Source of the DNA: Paenibacillus sp. JDR-2
GTDB lineage: Bacteria; Bacillota; Bacilli; Paenibacillales; Paenibacillaceae
Reading direction: 5' to 3'
Length of the DNA: 64,000 nucleotides
Assembly: GCF_000023585.1 (NCBI RefSeq)
Contig: NC_012914.1
Coordinates: 2,867,001 to 2,931,000 of the forward strand
In this document: positions 1 through 8,122 of the stretch, piece after piece
Layout of the letters: each line of letters opens with the position of its first letter
Position numbering within the stretch: the first letter of the stretch is position 1
Translations under genes and position numbers: made by a program
Notes under the pieces: generated by a model
What the model was told of the DNA's origin: nothing
Databases searched by the model: none
What the model saw: only the letters and a program-made list of their open reading frames with translations

Positions 1-393
1 CAGGTGCTGCTGCTGACGTTCTTCTACCGGTACATGAAGCCGCTGATCGACACCGGGCGTGTCTATATCGCTCAGCCGCCTTTATACAAAATTACGCGCA
101 AATCCGGCAAGCTGGAGACGGTCCGGTATGCCTGGACGGATGAGCAACTGCAAAATTATCTGAAGGAATTCGGCAAGAACTTTGAGCTTCAGCGTTACAA
201 AGGACTTGGCGAGATGAACCCTGACCAGCTGTGGGAGACCACGATGGATCCGGAGACGCGGACGCTTCTGCAGGTGCAGATCGAGGATGCGGCAAAAGCA
301 GAACGCCGCGTGTCCGCGCTGATGGGCGATAAGGTTGACCCGCGTAAGCGTTGGATTATCGAGAACGTGGACTTCACAGAATACGTAGAATAG
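1..393 (+). CDS. parE: DNA topoisomerase IV subunit B, C-terminal end (partial)
   Basis: Only the last 130 codons are in the window; the frame is open from base 1. The protein ends with the TOPRIM/C-terminal part of type IIA topoisomerase B subunits, including [20 protein letters not shown] and a [10 protein letters not shown] tail typical of GyrB/ParE. ParE is the ATPase subunit that, with ParC, decatenates daughter chromosomes. The assignment to ParE rather than GyrB rests mainly on parC starting 11 nt downstream; the parC ribosome site (GGAGG) overlaps this gene's stop codon, so the two are translated from one mRNA. Confidence 0.95.
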   Translation, partial: QVLLLTFFYRYMKPLIDTGRVYIAQPPLYKITRKSGKLETVRYAWTDEQLQNYLKEFGKNFELQRYKGLGEMNPDQLWETTMDPETRTLLQVQIEDAAKAERRVSALMGDKVDPRKRWIIENVDFTEYVE

Positions 394-404
394 GAGGTAA
401 CGGC

Positions 405-2858
405 ATGGGCATGCTGGAACAGTTTTTACCGGCGTATTTGGAAGAGGTCGTTGGAGACCGATTCGGCCGTTATTCGAAATATATTATTCAGGACCGCGCT
501 ATTCCTGATGTAAGGGACGGGCTTAAGCCCGTTCAGCGCCGCATTTTGTATGCGATGTACGATTCAAACAATACCCCGGACAAGCCATACCGCAAATCAG
601 CGAAAACCGTCGGGGACGTGATGGGCAATTACCACCCTCACGGTGACTCCTCGATCTATGAAGGCATGGTGCGTATGGCGCAGCCTTGGAAGATGGGCCA
701 TGTTCTGATCGACGGACACGGCAACTGGGGCTCGATGGACGACGACCCGGCAGCGGCAATGCGTTACACCGAAGCGCGTTTGTCGCCAATCGCCATGGAA
801 ATTTTGCGCGATATCGATAAACGAACCGTCCAATTCAAGGACAATTTCGATAATACGACAAAAGAGCCGGTTGTATTGCCGTCCCGCTATCCGAACCTGC
901 TGGTGAATGGCACAAGCGGGATTTCGGCGGGTTTTGCAACGGAAATTCCCCCGCATAGCCTGCGCGAGACAATCGACGCTTGTATTGCCGTCATGGCTCG
1001 TCCGGAGATGACCGTTGAAGAGCTGATGGGCATCGTGAAAGGCCCGGATTTCCCGACCGGCGGCATTATCATGGGCGAGGAAGGAATCCGCGAAGCTTAT
1101 ACGACAGGCAAAGGCCGGATCTATATCCGCTCGAAAGTCGAGATTGAGGATGTACGCGGCGGACGCCAGCAGATTACGATTACGGAAATTCCGTACCAGG
1201 TCGTGAAATCCCGTCTTGTCAGCGCGATGGAAAATATCCGTCTCGAGAAGAAGGTAGAGGGGATCTCAGAGGTTCGCGACGAGAGCGGACGCAACGGTCT
1301 TCGTATCGTTGTTGAACTGAAGAAGGAAGCGGATGCGAACGGTATTTTGGCTTATTTGCTGAAGAAAACCGATCTTCAAGTCACCTACAACTTCAACATG
1401 GTTGCGATTGTAAACAAAGCGCCGCAGCAGCTTGGCATCAAGCAGATTCTGAACGCGTATATCAACCATCAGAAGGAAGTCGTGACTCATAGGACCCAAT
1501 ATGAGCTTGAGAAAGCCGAAGAGCGTGCGCATGTCGTGGAAGGCCTCGTAAAGGCGCTGAATATCCTCGACGAAGTGATTGCGACGATCAAGGCTTCGAA
1601 GAACCGCGCTGACGCGCAAAACAACCTCGTTGCGAAGTATGGCTTCAGCGAGCGGCAAGCGGATGCTATTCTGACACTCCAACTGTATCGTTTGACTAAT
1701 CTGGAGATTACGTCGCTCGAGAAGGAATGGAAAGAAACGCAGAAGAAGATCGCTTATCTGCGCTCGATTCTCGAGAGCGAGAAGAAGCTGCTTGGCGTAA
1801 TCAAGGATGAGCTGACCGAGATCCGCGAAAAATACGGCATCGACCGCCGTTCTTCGATCCGCGGCGAAGTGGAAGAGCTGAAGGTGAACCTGGAGGTTAT
1901 GGTTCAATCCGAAGACGTAATTGTTACGCTTAGCGAAGAAGGCTACATGAAGCGGACAAGCATGCTGTCATTCACCCGTTCAGGCGGCGATCTGCAGACG
2001 GCAGGGGTGAAGGAAGGCGACGCCATCAGCAGCGTTTATGAAGTAAATACGATTGACAACCTGCTGTTGTTCACCCGCAAGGGCCAATACTACATGCTGC
2101 CCGTACATCAAATTCCGGAGTTCAAATGGAAGGATACGGGTACGGCAGTCGTTAATATCGTGCCGATCCCGAAAGACGATTCCATCGTAGCCATTATTCC
2201 GGTTAAAGATTTCAATCTGCCGGGAGCTTCGCTTGTATTCGTAACCAAACGCGCCCAAGTGAAACGGACGGAGCTTAAAGAATACATGACTACCCGTTCA
2301 ACCGCCATTGCAGCCGCCAAGGTTGCTGAAGGAGACGAGGTTATCCGCGTTACGCTAAGCGAAGGTACGAAGCAGCTGCTGCTGGTTAGCAAGCTTGGTA
2401 TGAGCATTCGGTTTAGTGAACAGGAAGTAAACGCGATGGGGCGTGTCGCAGCAGGCGTACGCGGCATGCAGCTAAGAGAAGACGATGAGCTGATTGCTGC
2501 GGAATGGGTTGCGGATGACGAAGGCGAAGTGCTCGTCGTGACGGATTTGGGTTATGCCAAACGCACGCTGCTGCTTGACTATCCGCTTCAAGGCAGAGGC
2601 GGAAAAGGCGTTCAGACCTTCGAATTCAAGGAAGGCAAGCGCGTGAAGCCAAACGGTTCAGCACTCGTCGCAGCTTTATATTGTAAGGAAGAGTTAGGCA
2701 TTATAGCGCTTACATCGCAAGGCGCACAACTTGCGGCGTCTTCGGAAAAAGCGCCGATTGAAGACCGGAAGTCCATTGGACGCATCCTGCTTCCGATGGA
2801 GAAAAACGATGTTATTACGACGATCTTTGTTAGGCCTGAAATATCTCCTCAGTCATAA
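405..2858 (+). CDS. parC: DNA topoisomerase IV subunit A
   Basis: 817-residue breakage-reunion subunit of topoisomerase IV. The catalytic tyrosine is Y121 in the AMRYTEARL motif, and the quinolone-pocket sequence [12 protein letters not shown] (77-88) carries the usual Ser82 and Glu86, so no resistance substitution is seen. The C-terminal half has the beta-pinwheel repeats that wrap DNA. QGRGGKG at 729-735 resembles the GyrA box QRRGGKG with one change, but synteny with parE supports ParC. The ATG at 405 is chosen because GGAGG sits 7 nt upstream; the frame is open further upstream but only inside parE. Confidence 0.95.
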   Translation: MGMLEQFLPAYLEEVVGDRFGRYSKYIIQDRAIPDVRDGLKPVQRRILYAMYDSNNTPDKPYRKSAKTVGDVMGNYHPHGDSSIYEGMVRMAQPWKMGHVLIDGHGNWGSMDDDPAAAMRYTEARLSPIAMEILRDIDKRTVQFKDNFDNTTKEPVVLPSRYPNLLVNGTSGISAGFATEIPPHSLRETIDACIAVMARPEMTVEELMGIVKGPDFPTGGIIMGEEGIREAYTTGKGRIYIRSKVEIEDVRGGRQQITITEIPYQVVKSRLVSAMENIRLEKKVEGISEVRDESGRNGLRIVVELKKEADANGILAYLLKKTDLQVTYNFNMVAIVNKAPQQLGIKQILNAYINHQKEVVTHRTQYELEKAEERAHVVEGLVKALNILDEVIATIKASKNRADAQNNLVAKYGFSERQADAILTLQLYRLTNLEITSLEKEWKETQKKIAYLRSILESEKKLLGVIKDELTEIREKYGIDRRSSIRGEVEELKVNLEVMVQSEDVIVTLSEEGYMKRTSMLSFTRSGGDLQTAGVKEGDAISSVYEVNTIDNLLLFTRKGQYYMLPVHQIPEFKWKDTGTAVVNIVPIPKDDSIVAIIPVKDFNLPGASLVFVTKRAQVKRTELKEYMTTRSTAIAAAKVAEGDEVIRVTLSEGTKQLLLVSKLGMSIRFSEQEVNAMGRVAAGVRGMQLREDDELIAAEWVADDEGEVLVVTDLGYAKRTLLLDYPLQGRGGKGVQTFEFKEGKRVKPNGSALVAALYCKEELGIIALTSQGAQLAASSEKAPIEDRKSIGRILLPMEKNDVITTIFVRPEISPQS

Positions 2859-3016
2859 GGCCGGTTAGGCGGATCAAACCGTTCGATCAACCGAATGATC
2901 GCATCAAACATGACCCACATTGGCACCAGCTCATCCGGGCGGTCAAGCCATTGTGGGTCTGTTATGATGCCGTAGGCTTTTATTTTGCGAATGATTTCTG
3001 CTTTTTGGTCATCCAT
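2849..3016 (-). CDS. small hypothetical protein, 55 aa
   Basis: Short ORF converging on parC and overlapping its last 10 bases. The start [12 protein letters not shown] is preceded by a strong AAGGAG site at good spacing, and the sequence is protein-like: charged helical N-terminus, then a [12 protein letters not shown] segment and a hydrophobic [11 protein letters not shown] helix. I do not recognise a family. The ribosome site and composition argue that it is a real gene. No cysteines, signal peptide or membrane segment are seen. Confidence 0.6.
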   Translation of the reverse strand: MDDQKAEIIRKIKAYGIITDPQWLDRPDELVPMWVMFDAIIRLIERFDPPNRPYD

Positions 3017-3147
3017 AGGGATCACTCCTTCATGCATCAATTCGACGAATTGGTCAGATGCCTATGTCCATTGTATGTCTACTGTTGTCAGAATGTTCGA
3101 CTTTATCGCGATTAATGACTCAAATTATTAATCGGGTTAACCTTTTA

Positions 3148-3171
3148 TTCGACATTAGCGAATGTTATAAT
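3148..3171 (+). promoter_or_regulatory. extended -10 promoter with inverted repeat (MarR gene)
   Basis: TGTTATAAT (3163-3171) is a perfect extended -10 about 40 nt before the MarR-family start. Just upstream, ACATT-AGCG-AATGT (3152-3165) is a perfect 5-bp inverted repeat lying in the spacer, a plausible site for autorepression by the MarR protein. The -35 is poor, as is common with extended -10 promoters. Confidence 0.5.
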
Positions 3172-3211
3172 TGGTATAAATGAGAAAATTGGACAGGAAG
3201 CGGGTGCTGAT

Positions 3212-3616
3212 ATGGTTTCTGAGGAATTTACTCGTCTGTGGATGAAGATGACAAGAGATTGGAAGGATAGTTTGGAAGAGGGGCTTGCGCCTCTGACGGA
3301 AGGTCAATTGAATGTATTGGATATTTTGCTGCGGCACGAGCCGATGAAGCCTTCTGAACTGCTGCAGTATCTTGCAACGACTCCTGCTGCCATTACAACT
3401 TTGCTCGACAGGATGGAGCGCAACGAGTTAATTGTACGTACAAGAGATAATCAGGACCGCAGAATTGTATGGGTATCTGTATCGGAGAAAGGAAAAAGCG
3501 AGGCCCAGCGCGGAGCGGGAGTCCGCTCCAAACTTATTGGCGATTCGCTGGACCGTATTTCTTCCCATAACCAGCAGCTTCTTGTGTATCTGCTGGGCAA
3601 GGTTGCAAATGCTTAA
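3212..3616 (+). CDS. MarR-family transcriptional regulator
   Basis: 134 residues with the MarR winged-helix layout: an N-terminal dimerisation helix, then LTEGQLNVLDILLRHEP, the recognition region PAAITTLLDRMERNELIVR and the wing RTRDNQDRRIVWVSVSEKG. The DxRR motif in the wing is diagnostic. It is encoded alone, with capA converging from the other side, so its target is not evident apart from its own promoter, which holds an inverted repeat. The ligand is unknown. The ATG at 3212 follows AGGAAGCGGG. Confidence 0.85.
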   Translation: MVSEEFTRLWMKMTRDWKDSLEEGLAPLTEGQLNVLDILLRHEPMKPSELLQYLATTPAAITTLLDRMERNELIVRTRDNQDRRIVWVSVSEKGKSEAQRGAGVRSKLIGDSLDRISSHNQQLLVYLLGKVANA

Positions 3617-3622
3617 CTAGCT

Positions 3623-4903
3623 TCACTGTGAATCCGTATTCAACATAGCTCGCAGACGATTGCGTAGAACCTTAAGCGTTTGTTTCATGGAGCTGTAGTC
3701 ATTCTCCGTAAGCAGGCTGTCGCTGGCGGCTGTAATCGTCTGCTCAACAGGCAGGATGCGGTATTTATAATAGCTGCCTGACAAGTAACGGTGTACCCAT
3801 GTAGGAGTTGCTTCAATATCCGATAGCTCGATTGAGCCGTCGGATTTATTTTTTCGTACGGTTACTTTATAGATTACGCCATAATCCTTTGTATCGCCGC
3901 GCTGAGCGGAGATGAAATTGCCCATAGAATAAATAATAAGTCCGTGTCTGTCATGTCCGTTGGCGTCTGTCGTATCTAGTACTTCGTACGGCTGTATAAC
4001 ATGGGGATGGGAGCCGGCGATAATATCCGCCCCTTCGGCAACCAGCTTGCGGGCCAGCTGCTTCTGCTCATCGTTAGGCGTTGTTTGATATTCGATGCCG
4101 AAGTGCAAAGCTATCGTAACAAAATCGGCCCCAAGCTCTTTCAGGCGATGAATATCGTTTATCATTTTCTGCTCATCGATCATGGAGACGGCGTACGGTT
4201 TTCCCTTCGGAAGCGGGATTCCGTTTGTTCCGTAGGTGTAAGCGAGCAATCCCATCTTGATGCCGTTATGCTCGACGATGACTGGAGTATCCGCTTCTTC
4301 CTGGGATTCGGCCGTGCCTTTGATAACAAAAGGATATTCCTTGAGATGCTGCAAGGTGAGCATCAGTGCTTTGTCGCCTTTATCGAGCGAATGATTGTTG
4401 GCGTTGGTCAAGATGTTGAAGCCGGCATACTGCAGCGCGTCCAGCAGCTCTACCGGAGCATTAAAGCTTGGATAACCCGTATAGCCGTAAGCGGGGCCGG
4501 CAACCGGAGTCTCCAGATTCGCCATTACCCAGTCGCCTTGTTTAAGAATCGGTTTTACTTCGTCGAAGAAATAATTGAAGTTGTATTTCTTCGTCTTGCT
4601 GTCGTACGCGCCAGGAAGCTCCGGCTTATGCATCATTATGTCGCCGACGGCCATCCATACGGCCTCCTCGTATTGCGGGGTGGGCACTGGCGTTGGCGTC
4701 GGCTCTGGCGTCGCTGTCGGAACAACCGTAGGAACCGGAGTGGCCGTTGGCTGTACGGAAGCTTCAGGGCTATTGGTTGCCGTAGTGGGTTTGACGGAAT
4801 CCTGCTTTAAGGTTGCGGTAACGATAATCAAGATTCCTGCTGCCGAGAGCAGCAGGAGAAAGAATTGAACGGTCAAGCGCTTCTTGCTTCGCATTCTGCG
4901 CAT
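3623..4903 (-). CDS. CapA-family protein (poly-gamma-glutamate synthesis type)
   Basis: 426 residues. An N-terminal membrane anchor (about 10-30) is followed by a Pro/Thr-rich linker of PTATPVPT-type repeats (about 38-80) and a calcineurin-like CapA domain. Motifs seen are VGDIMMHK, NLETP, NANNHSLDKG, SHPHVIQP and SMGNFIS, the usual metal-binding residues of this family. Family members act in poly-gamma-glutamate or capsule export or as surface phosphoesterases. No capB or capC is present, so a capsule role cannot be claimed. The start follows AAGGAGGG at ten-base spacing. The Pro/Thr linker suggests that the catalytic domain stands off in the wall. Confidence 0.85.
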   Translation of the reverse strand: MRRMRSKKRLTVQFFLLLLSAAGILIIVTATLKQDSVKPTTATNSPEASVQPTATPVPTVVPTATPEPTPTPVPTPQYEEAVWMAVGDIMMHKPELPGAYDSKTKKYNFNYFFDEVKPILKQGDWVMANLETPVAGPAYGYTGYPSFNAPVELLDALQYAGFNILTNANNHSLDKGDKALMLTLQHLKEYPFVIKGTAESQEEADTPVIVEHNGIKMGLLAYTYGTNGIPLPKGKPYAVSMIDEQKMINDIHRLKELGADFVTIALHFGIEYQTTPNDEQKQLARKLVAEGADIIAGSHPHVIQPYEVLDTTDANGHDRHGLIIYSMGNFISAQRGDTKDYGVIYKVTVRKNKSDGSIELSDIEATPTWVHRYLSGSYYKYRILPVEQTITAASDSLLTENDYSSMKQTLKVLRNRLRAMLNTDSQ

Positions 4904-4920
4904 GAAGGGCGGATCCCTCC

Positions 4921-5649
4921 TTAAAGATAGATGCTGGATGCTTCATCAAGCTGTTCGCTCGTCCACCAGGACCATGCTGGAGAACCGTATGGTATGGAAC
5001 GGAAGCATTGTAGCTCCTTCGTAACCGGATGAGGCGCTTCAACCGAAGTAGACCACAAGGCGATATCCGTTACGGACGCCGTGTTAGGAGCGCCGTATTT
5101 GCGGTCTGCGACAAGCGGACAGCCGATATAAGCCATTTGGGCCCGGATTTGATGCGGTCTGCCTGTATGCAGCTTAACGGCGATCAGAGAGTAACCTCCG
5201 GCCTGTGCGCATACCCTATACTCCAAGATGGCTTCCTTCGCATCGGCAGCCGGTTCTTTGTATACGGTTACTTGATTGCGTTTGGCGTCTTTGCGTATGT
5301 AATGGCGGAGACGGTCCTGCTGCTTCGCCGGTTTGCCGTGAACAACGCAGACATACGTCTTGCCGAAGGTACGGCTTCTGACGGCTTCGGACAAGCGGGA
5401 AGCCGCTTTGGACGTTTTTGCGAACAGCATTGCTCCCCCAACCGGCCGGTCTAGTCTGTGAATAAGGCCGAGGAAGACATTCCCCGGCTTGTTATGGCGG
5501 ATTTTCAGATCCTGTTTAATTAGCGTGAGCATGTCAGGATCCCCGGTCTCATCCTCTTGGGAAGGGATACCAGGGAGCTTGACGACGGCAATGATATGAT
5601 TGTCTTCATACAATACCGGTATTTGAATCGCATCGTTTCCCGCAGTCAT
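4921..5649 (-). CDS. RluD-type RNA pseudouridine synthase
   Basis: 242-residue RluA/RluD-superfamily enzyme that isomerises uridine to pseudouridine in rRNA or tRNA. The catalytic aspartate is D67 in GLIHRLDRPVGG, and the later LHTGRPHQIRAQ motif is intact. There is no N-terminal S4 domain, as in short RluA-like members. The start chosen is the ATG that overlaps the upstream methyltransferase stop (TAATG), giving MTAGND; the frame is open a little further upstream but only within that gene. The overlap implies translational coupling of two RNA-modifying enzymes. The exact target base cannot be read from sequence. Confidence 0.88.
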   Translation of the reverse strand: MTAGNDAIQIPVLYEDNHIIAVVKLPGIPSQEDETGDPDMLTLIKQDLKIRHNKPGNVFLGLIHRLDRPVGGAMLFAKTSKAASRLSEAVRSRTFGKTYVCVVHGKPAKQQDRLRHYIRKDAKRNQVTVYKEPAADAKEAILEYRVCAQAGGYSLIAVKLHTGRPHQIRAQMAYIGCPLVADRKYGAPNTASVTDIALWSTSVEAPHPVTKELQCFRSIPYGSPAWSWWTSEQLDEASSIYL

Positions 5650-6515
5650 TATTCCGACTCCCAGCGTCCAAGAATGCCGCAAGGCAAATGCAGGCCTGAC
5701 TGTGTGATCGGCAAGCCGATCTCGCCGCAGTTGATCATGCCGCCAAATTTGCCCTTCATCGTTGTATGCAGCAAATTGTGAAGCACGGTTGGAGACAGGC
5801 CCGTCGTATAGGAGTTGATCAGCAGGAACAGCGGGTTATCCGACAGAATGGTTGTGCAGAACTCCAAGAACGGGAACAGGTTCTCTTCCAGCTTCCAGGT
5901 TTCGCCGTTAGGTCCGCGCCCATAAGAAGGCGGATCCATGATGATCGCGTCATATTGGCGGCCGCGGCGCTGCTCGCGCTGCACGAATTTGAAGACATCA
6001 TCCGTAATATACCGGATAGGGGCGCTTTCAAGGCCGGACAGCTGCGCATTTTCCTTAGCCCACTGCACCATGCCTTTCGAGGCGTCCACATGCACAACTT
6101 CCGCGCCGGCTGCCGCAGCCGCAACCGTAGCTCCGCCGGAGTAGGCGAATAGGTTCAGCACGCGGATTGGACGGCCGGCGGAACGGATTTTGTCCATCAT
6201 CCAGCTCCAGTTTACCGCTTGCTCGGGGAACAGGCCGGTATGCTTGAAGCTTGTAGGCTTGATGTGGAATTTGAGCTCTCCGTAAGCGATGGTCCAGCGC
6301 TCAGGCAGGCTGGATTTGAACTGCCATTCTCCGCCTCCGGAGGAGCTGCGGTGATAATGCCCGTCTGCCTTTTTCCAAGCTCCGGTTTCATTTGCGATTG
6401 GCCAAATAATCTGAGGGTCCGGACGGCGGAGAATGTATTGGCCCCAGCGTTCAAGCTTGTCTCCTGCCCCCGTATCAATTACCTCGTAATCAACCCATTT
6501 ATCTGCTACGTACAT
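5649..6515 (-). CDS. class I SAM-dependent methyltransferase, RlmI/RlmK-like
   Basis: 288 residues. The Rossmann methyltransferase fold is visible as motif I LNLFAYSGGATVAAAAAGA and motif IV MDPPSYGRGPNGE, as in the RlmI/RlmK rRNA (cytosine-5 or guanine-7) methyltransferases, but without the N-terminal PUA domain of RlmI. It is the first gene of a two-gene operon with the pseudouridine synthase (shared TAATG), which supports RNA as substrate. The ATG follows AAGGAAGG. Several TATAAT-like boxes lie upstream on this strand (6540-6580), none with a convincing -35. Confidence 0.82.
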   Translation of the reverse strand: MYVADKWVDYEVIDTGAGDKLERWGQYILRRPDPQIIWPIANETGAWKKADGHYHRSSSGGGEWQFKSSLPERWTIAYGELKFHIKPTSFKHTGLFPEQAVNWSWMMDKIRSAGRPIRVLNLFAYSGGATVAAAAAGAEVVHVDASKGMVQWAKENAQLSGLESAPIRYITDDVFKFVQREQRRGRQYDAIIMDPPSYGRGPNGETWKLEENLFPFLEFCTTILSDNPLFLLINSYTTGLSPTVLHNLLHTTMKGKFGGMINCGEIGLPITQSGLHLPCGILGRWESE

Positions 6516-6645
6516 GTTATAGTGATCCTTCCTTGGTGTATAATTTTCTTTGTATTATAATGAAGTCTTCGACTATTATAACGAAGCGCACCAGATGAAG
6601 CAATTAGGTTAATGCTTACGAAGCAAGAATCGCCACGAAAAGCGT

Positions 6646-7302
6646 GTGACAATTCTTTTAAGGAGGGGACTTATTATTCGAAAACAAGGGTGGTTAATCG
6701 GTTTGACGGTAAGCTTAATCATCTTTATCGCAGCTGCGATGCTGGCCTCGCGCCATAAGACCTCGGAGCTGGATGATTCGGTTGCTGATTGGTTTGCAAG
6801 CATACATAGCAGCATCTTAACCGATTTGTTCAAGGCGATGACAGCATTGGGATCAACGGTAGGCATTATTGCGATTACGCTTTTGCTTGCGGTATGGTTT
6901 GCCTGGAAGCAGGGGTGGAAGAGCGCGGTTCTGCTGCTTGCGGGGGTAGCGGGGGCTTATGTAGTGAATACGCTCGCGAAGTCCGGCTTTGACCGGGCAA
7001 GACCGGCAATGGCCTGGGGAATTGAAGCTGATGGTTCCAGCTTTCCGAGCGGCAACGCCATGCTGGCTATTGTTATGTATAGTCTGGCCGCAGCCTGGGT
7101 CATAGCGGATAGCGGTATAACCCGTACGGTCAAATGGATTACGGCTATGATCGCCATTCTATTGATCATACTAATGGGAGCATCGCGTTTATATTTCAGC
7201 GTGCATTATGCTACGGACATTATTGGCGGTTACGCAGCCGGATTTGTAATCGTATGCTTGGTGATGGCGCTTGCAAGGGGGAAGAGGCTTAGTAGCCGCT
7301 AG
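6646..7302 (+). CDS. PAP2-family membrane phosphatase
   Basis: 218 residues with about six membrane segments and the three PAP2 signatures: KSGFDRARP, SFPSGNAM and SRLYFSVHYATDIIGG. Family members dephosphorylate lipid phosphates such as undecaprenyl or phosphatidylglycerol phosphates at the outer membrane face. Motif 2 reads PSGN where many members have PSGH. The bounds use the GTG at 6646, which has no ribosome site; the only good one (AGGAGGGG, 6661-6668) lies inside the frame and precedes two ATT codons at 6673 and 6676, giving I-RKQGWLIG, a typical PAP2 N-terminus. Initiation at ATT is therefore possible. Confidence 0.85.
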   Translation: MTILLRRGLIIRKQGWLIGLTVSLIIFIAAAMLASRHKTSELDDSVADWFASIHSSILTDLFKAMTALGSTVGIIAITLLLAVWFAWKQGWKSAVLLLAGVAGAYVVNTLAKSGFDRARPAMAWGIEADGSSFPSGNAMLAIVMYSLAAAWVIADSGITRTVKWITAMIAILLIILMGASRLYFSVHYATDIIGGYAAGFVIVCLVMALARGKRLSSR

Positions 7303-7321
7303 TCAAAGTGGACAGCGGCTA
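7293..7321. terminator. hairpin between convergent genes
   Basis: TAGCCGCT (7293-7300) pairs with AGCGGCTA (7314-7321) across a 13-nt loop, between the PAP2 gene and the convergent XRE gene. There is no long T tract, so termination strength is uncertain. Confidence 0.4.
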
Positions 7322-7322
7322 A

Positions 7323-7649
7323 TTAAGACTCCCGGATAGCGTCCAACATTTTGTCGATGGACTCCTTGCGTTTGTCTACGTCCATGTTATTGAGCAGGCG
7401 GATGATCTCAGCCGCATCTGCTGCAACTTGGGGTTCTGTGCTGCGCGTGTCACCATCGATAATAAAATCCGTAGTGACTTCAAAAAAGGACGCTAGTTTA
7501 ATCAGAGTCTCGTACACGGGCTGCCGGTTGTTGATCTCGTAGTGGCTGTAAGCGGATCGCGTTATGCCGATGGATTGTGCAACTATTTCTTGCGATAAGC
7601 TTCGCTCTCGGCGCAGCTCCTTCAGGCGATCTCCCATCGTCAAGGTCAT
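7323..7649 (-). CDS. XRE-family transcriptional regulator
   Basis: 108 residues. Residues 5-60 form a Cro/C1-type helix-turn-helix: MGDRLKELRRERSLSQEIVAQSIG-ITRSAYSHYEINNRQP, followed by ETLIKLASFFEVTTDFI. The C-terminus is short, charged and helical. The ATG at 7649 is preferred because GAGGAG lies just upstream; the open frame extends 15 codons further without a ribosome site. The upstream region holds a strong promoter spanning a perfect 19-bp palindrome, so the protein probably represses its own gene and perhaps the divergent zinc-ribbon gene. Confidence 0.85.
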   Translation of the reverse strand: MTLTMGDRLKELRRERSLSQEIVAQSIGITRSAYSHYEINNRQPVYETLIKLASFFEVTTDFIIDGDTRSTEPQVAADAAEIIRLLNNMDVDKRKESIDKMLDAIRES

Positions 7650-7701
7650 TCGCTCCTCACATTGGTAATCAATCAAGCAATAAGTTACACTCACTAATAG
7701 T

Positions 7702-7731
7702 AATTTATGATACGAATCGTATCATTGTCAA
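7702..7731 (-). promoter_or_regulatory. promoter with 19-bp palindromic XRE operator
   Basis: On the minus strand TTGACA (7726-7731) is followed after 18 bp by TAAATT (7702-7707). The spacer is almost completely filled by a perfect palindrome, ATGATACGA-a-TCGTATCAT (7707-7725). An operator between -35 and -10 of the XRE gene is the classic layout for autorepression. Confidence 0.7.
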
Positions 7732-7790
7732 GCTTTATATGAGAAAGTTACTAATATAATAGAAAAAATTAGGAAAGGAGATAGGAAAGC

Positions 7791-7979
7791 ATGGTTTTGA
7801 CCTTTGAATGCGAATGCGGCAATAAAACAGGGCTGTTTGCAACCGGAGACCGCGACGAAACAGGGAGAGAATTTATCGAGCTTGAAGACGATGACCGCAT
7901 GACTTATATCGTTGGGGAAGACGGAGTGCTATTTAAATGTAAGTTTTGCGGATACACCTATCGCATGGACAAGTTGTAA
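7791..7979 (+). CDS. small zinc-ribbon protein, 62 aa
   Basis: 62 residues with two cysteine pairs, ECECGNK near the N-terminus and CKFCGYTY near the C-terminus, separated by an acidic segment (LEDDDRM). This spacing fits a single zinc ribbon. The function is unknown; such proteins often bind nucleic acid or act as accessory subunits. The ATG follows AAAGGAGATAGG. It is divergent from the XRE regulator and shares its operator region; TATAAT at 7755-7760 may be its -10. The araA hairpin palindrome downstream may also terminate this transcript. Confidence 0.75.
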   Translation: MVLTFECECGNKTGLFATGDRDETGREFIELEDDDRMTYIVGEDGVLFKCKFCGYTYRMDKL

Positions 7980-8004
7980 TAGCAAAAAATAATAAAAAAG
8001 CATA

Positions 8005-8033
8005 TTGAAATCCTGCCATGTTCGGAGTAGTAT
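8005..8033 (+). promoter_or_regulatory. candidate araA promoter
   Basis: TTGAAA (8005-8010), 17-bp spacer, TAGTAT (8028-8033). Its -10 touches the first AraR box, which would then cover the transcription start, so a bound repressor would block initiation. A promoter further downstream is also possible. Confidence 0.4.
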
Positions 8034-8067
8034 AGAGGATAAGTTGTACGTACAACTTATCCTCTAT
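8032..8067 (+). promoter_or_regulatory. AraR operator 1 inside a 36-bp perfect palindrome
   Basis: The 36 bases form a perfect palindrome centred on GTACGTAC. The core AGTTGTACGTACAACT matches the AraR consensus ANTTGTWCGTNCANNT. The palindrome is followed by TTTTT, so its RNA would also form an intrinsic-terminator-like hairpin, either ending the zinc-ribbon transcript or lying in the araA leader. Confidence 0.75.
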
Positions 8068-8085
8068 TTTTGTTTTGATTCAATC

Positions 8086-8101
8086 CCATGTACGTACAAA
8101 T
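8086..8101 (+). promoter_or_regulatory. AraR operator 2
   Basis: CCATGTACGTACAAAT contains the palindrome TGTACGTACA (8089-8098) and a good right half of the AraR consensus. Its centre is 44 bp from that of operator 1, about four helical turns, compatible with the cooperative binding known for B. subtilis AraR. It lies between operator 1 and the araA ribosome site. Confidence 0.7.
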
Positions 8102-8122
8102 TCATTCCAGCTAGGAGGAATT

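Noticed and set aside
4001..4810. 269-codon plus-strand frame opposite capA
   Set aside because: CapA on the minus strand has all family motifs and a ribosome site; the opposite frame has neither.
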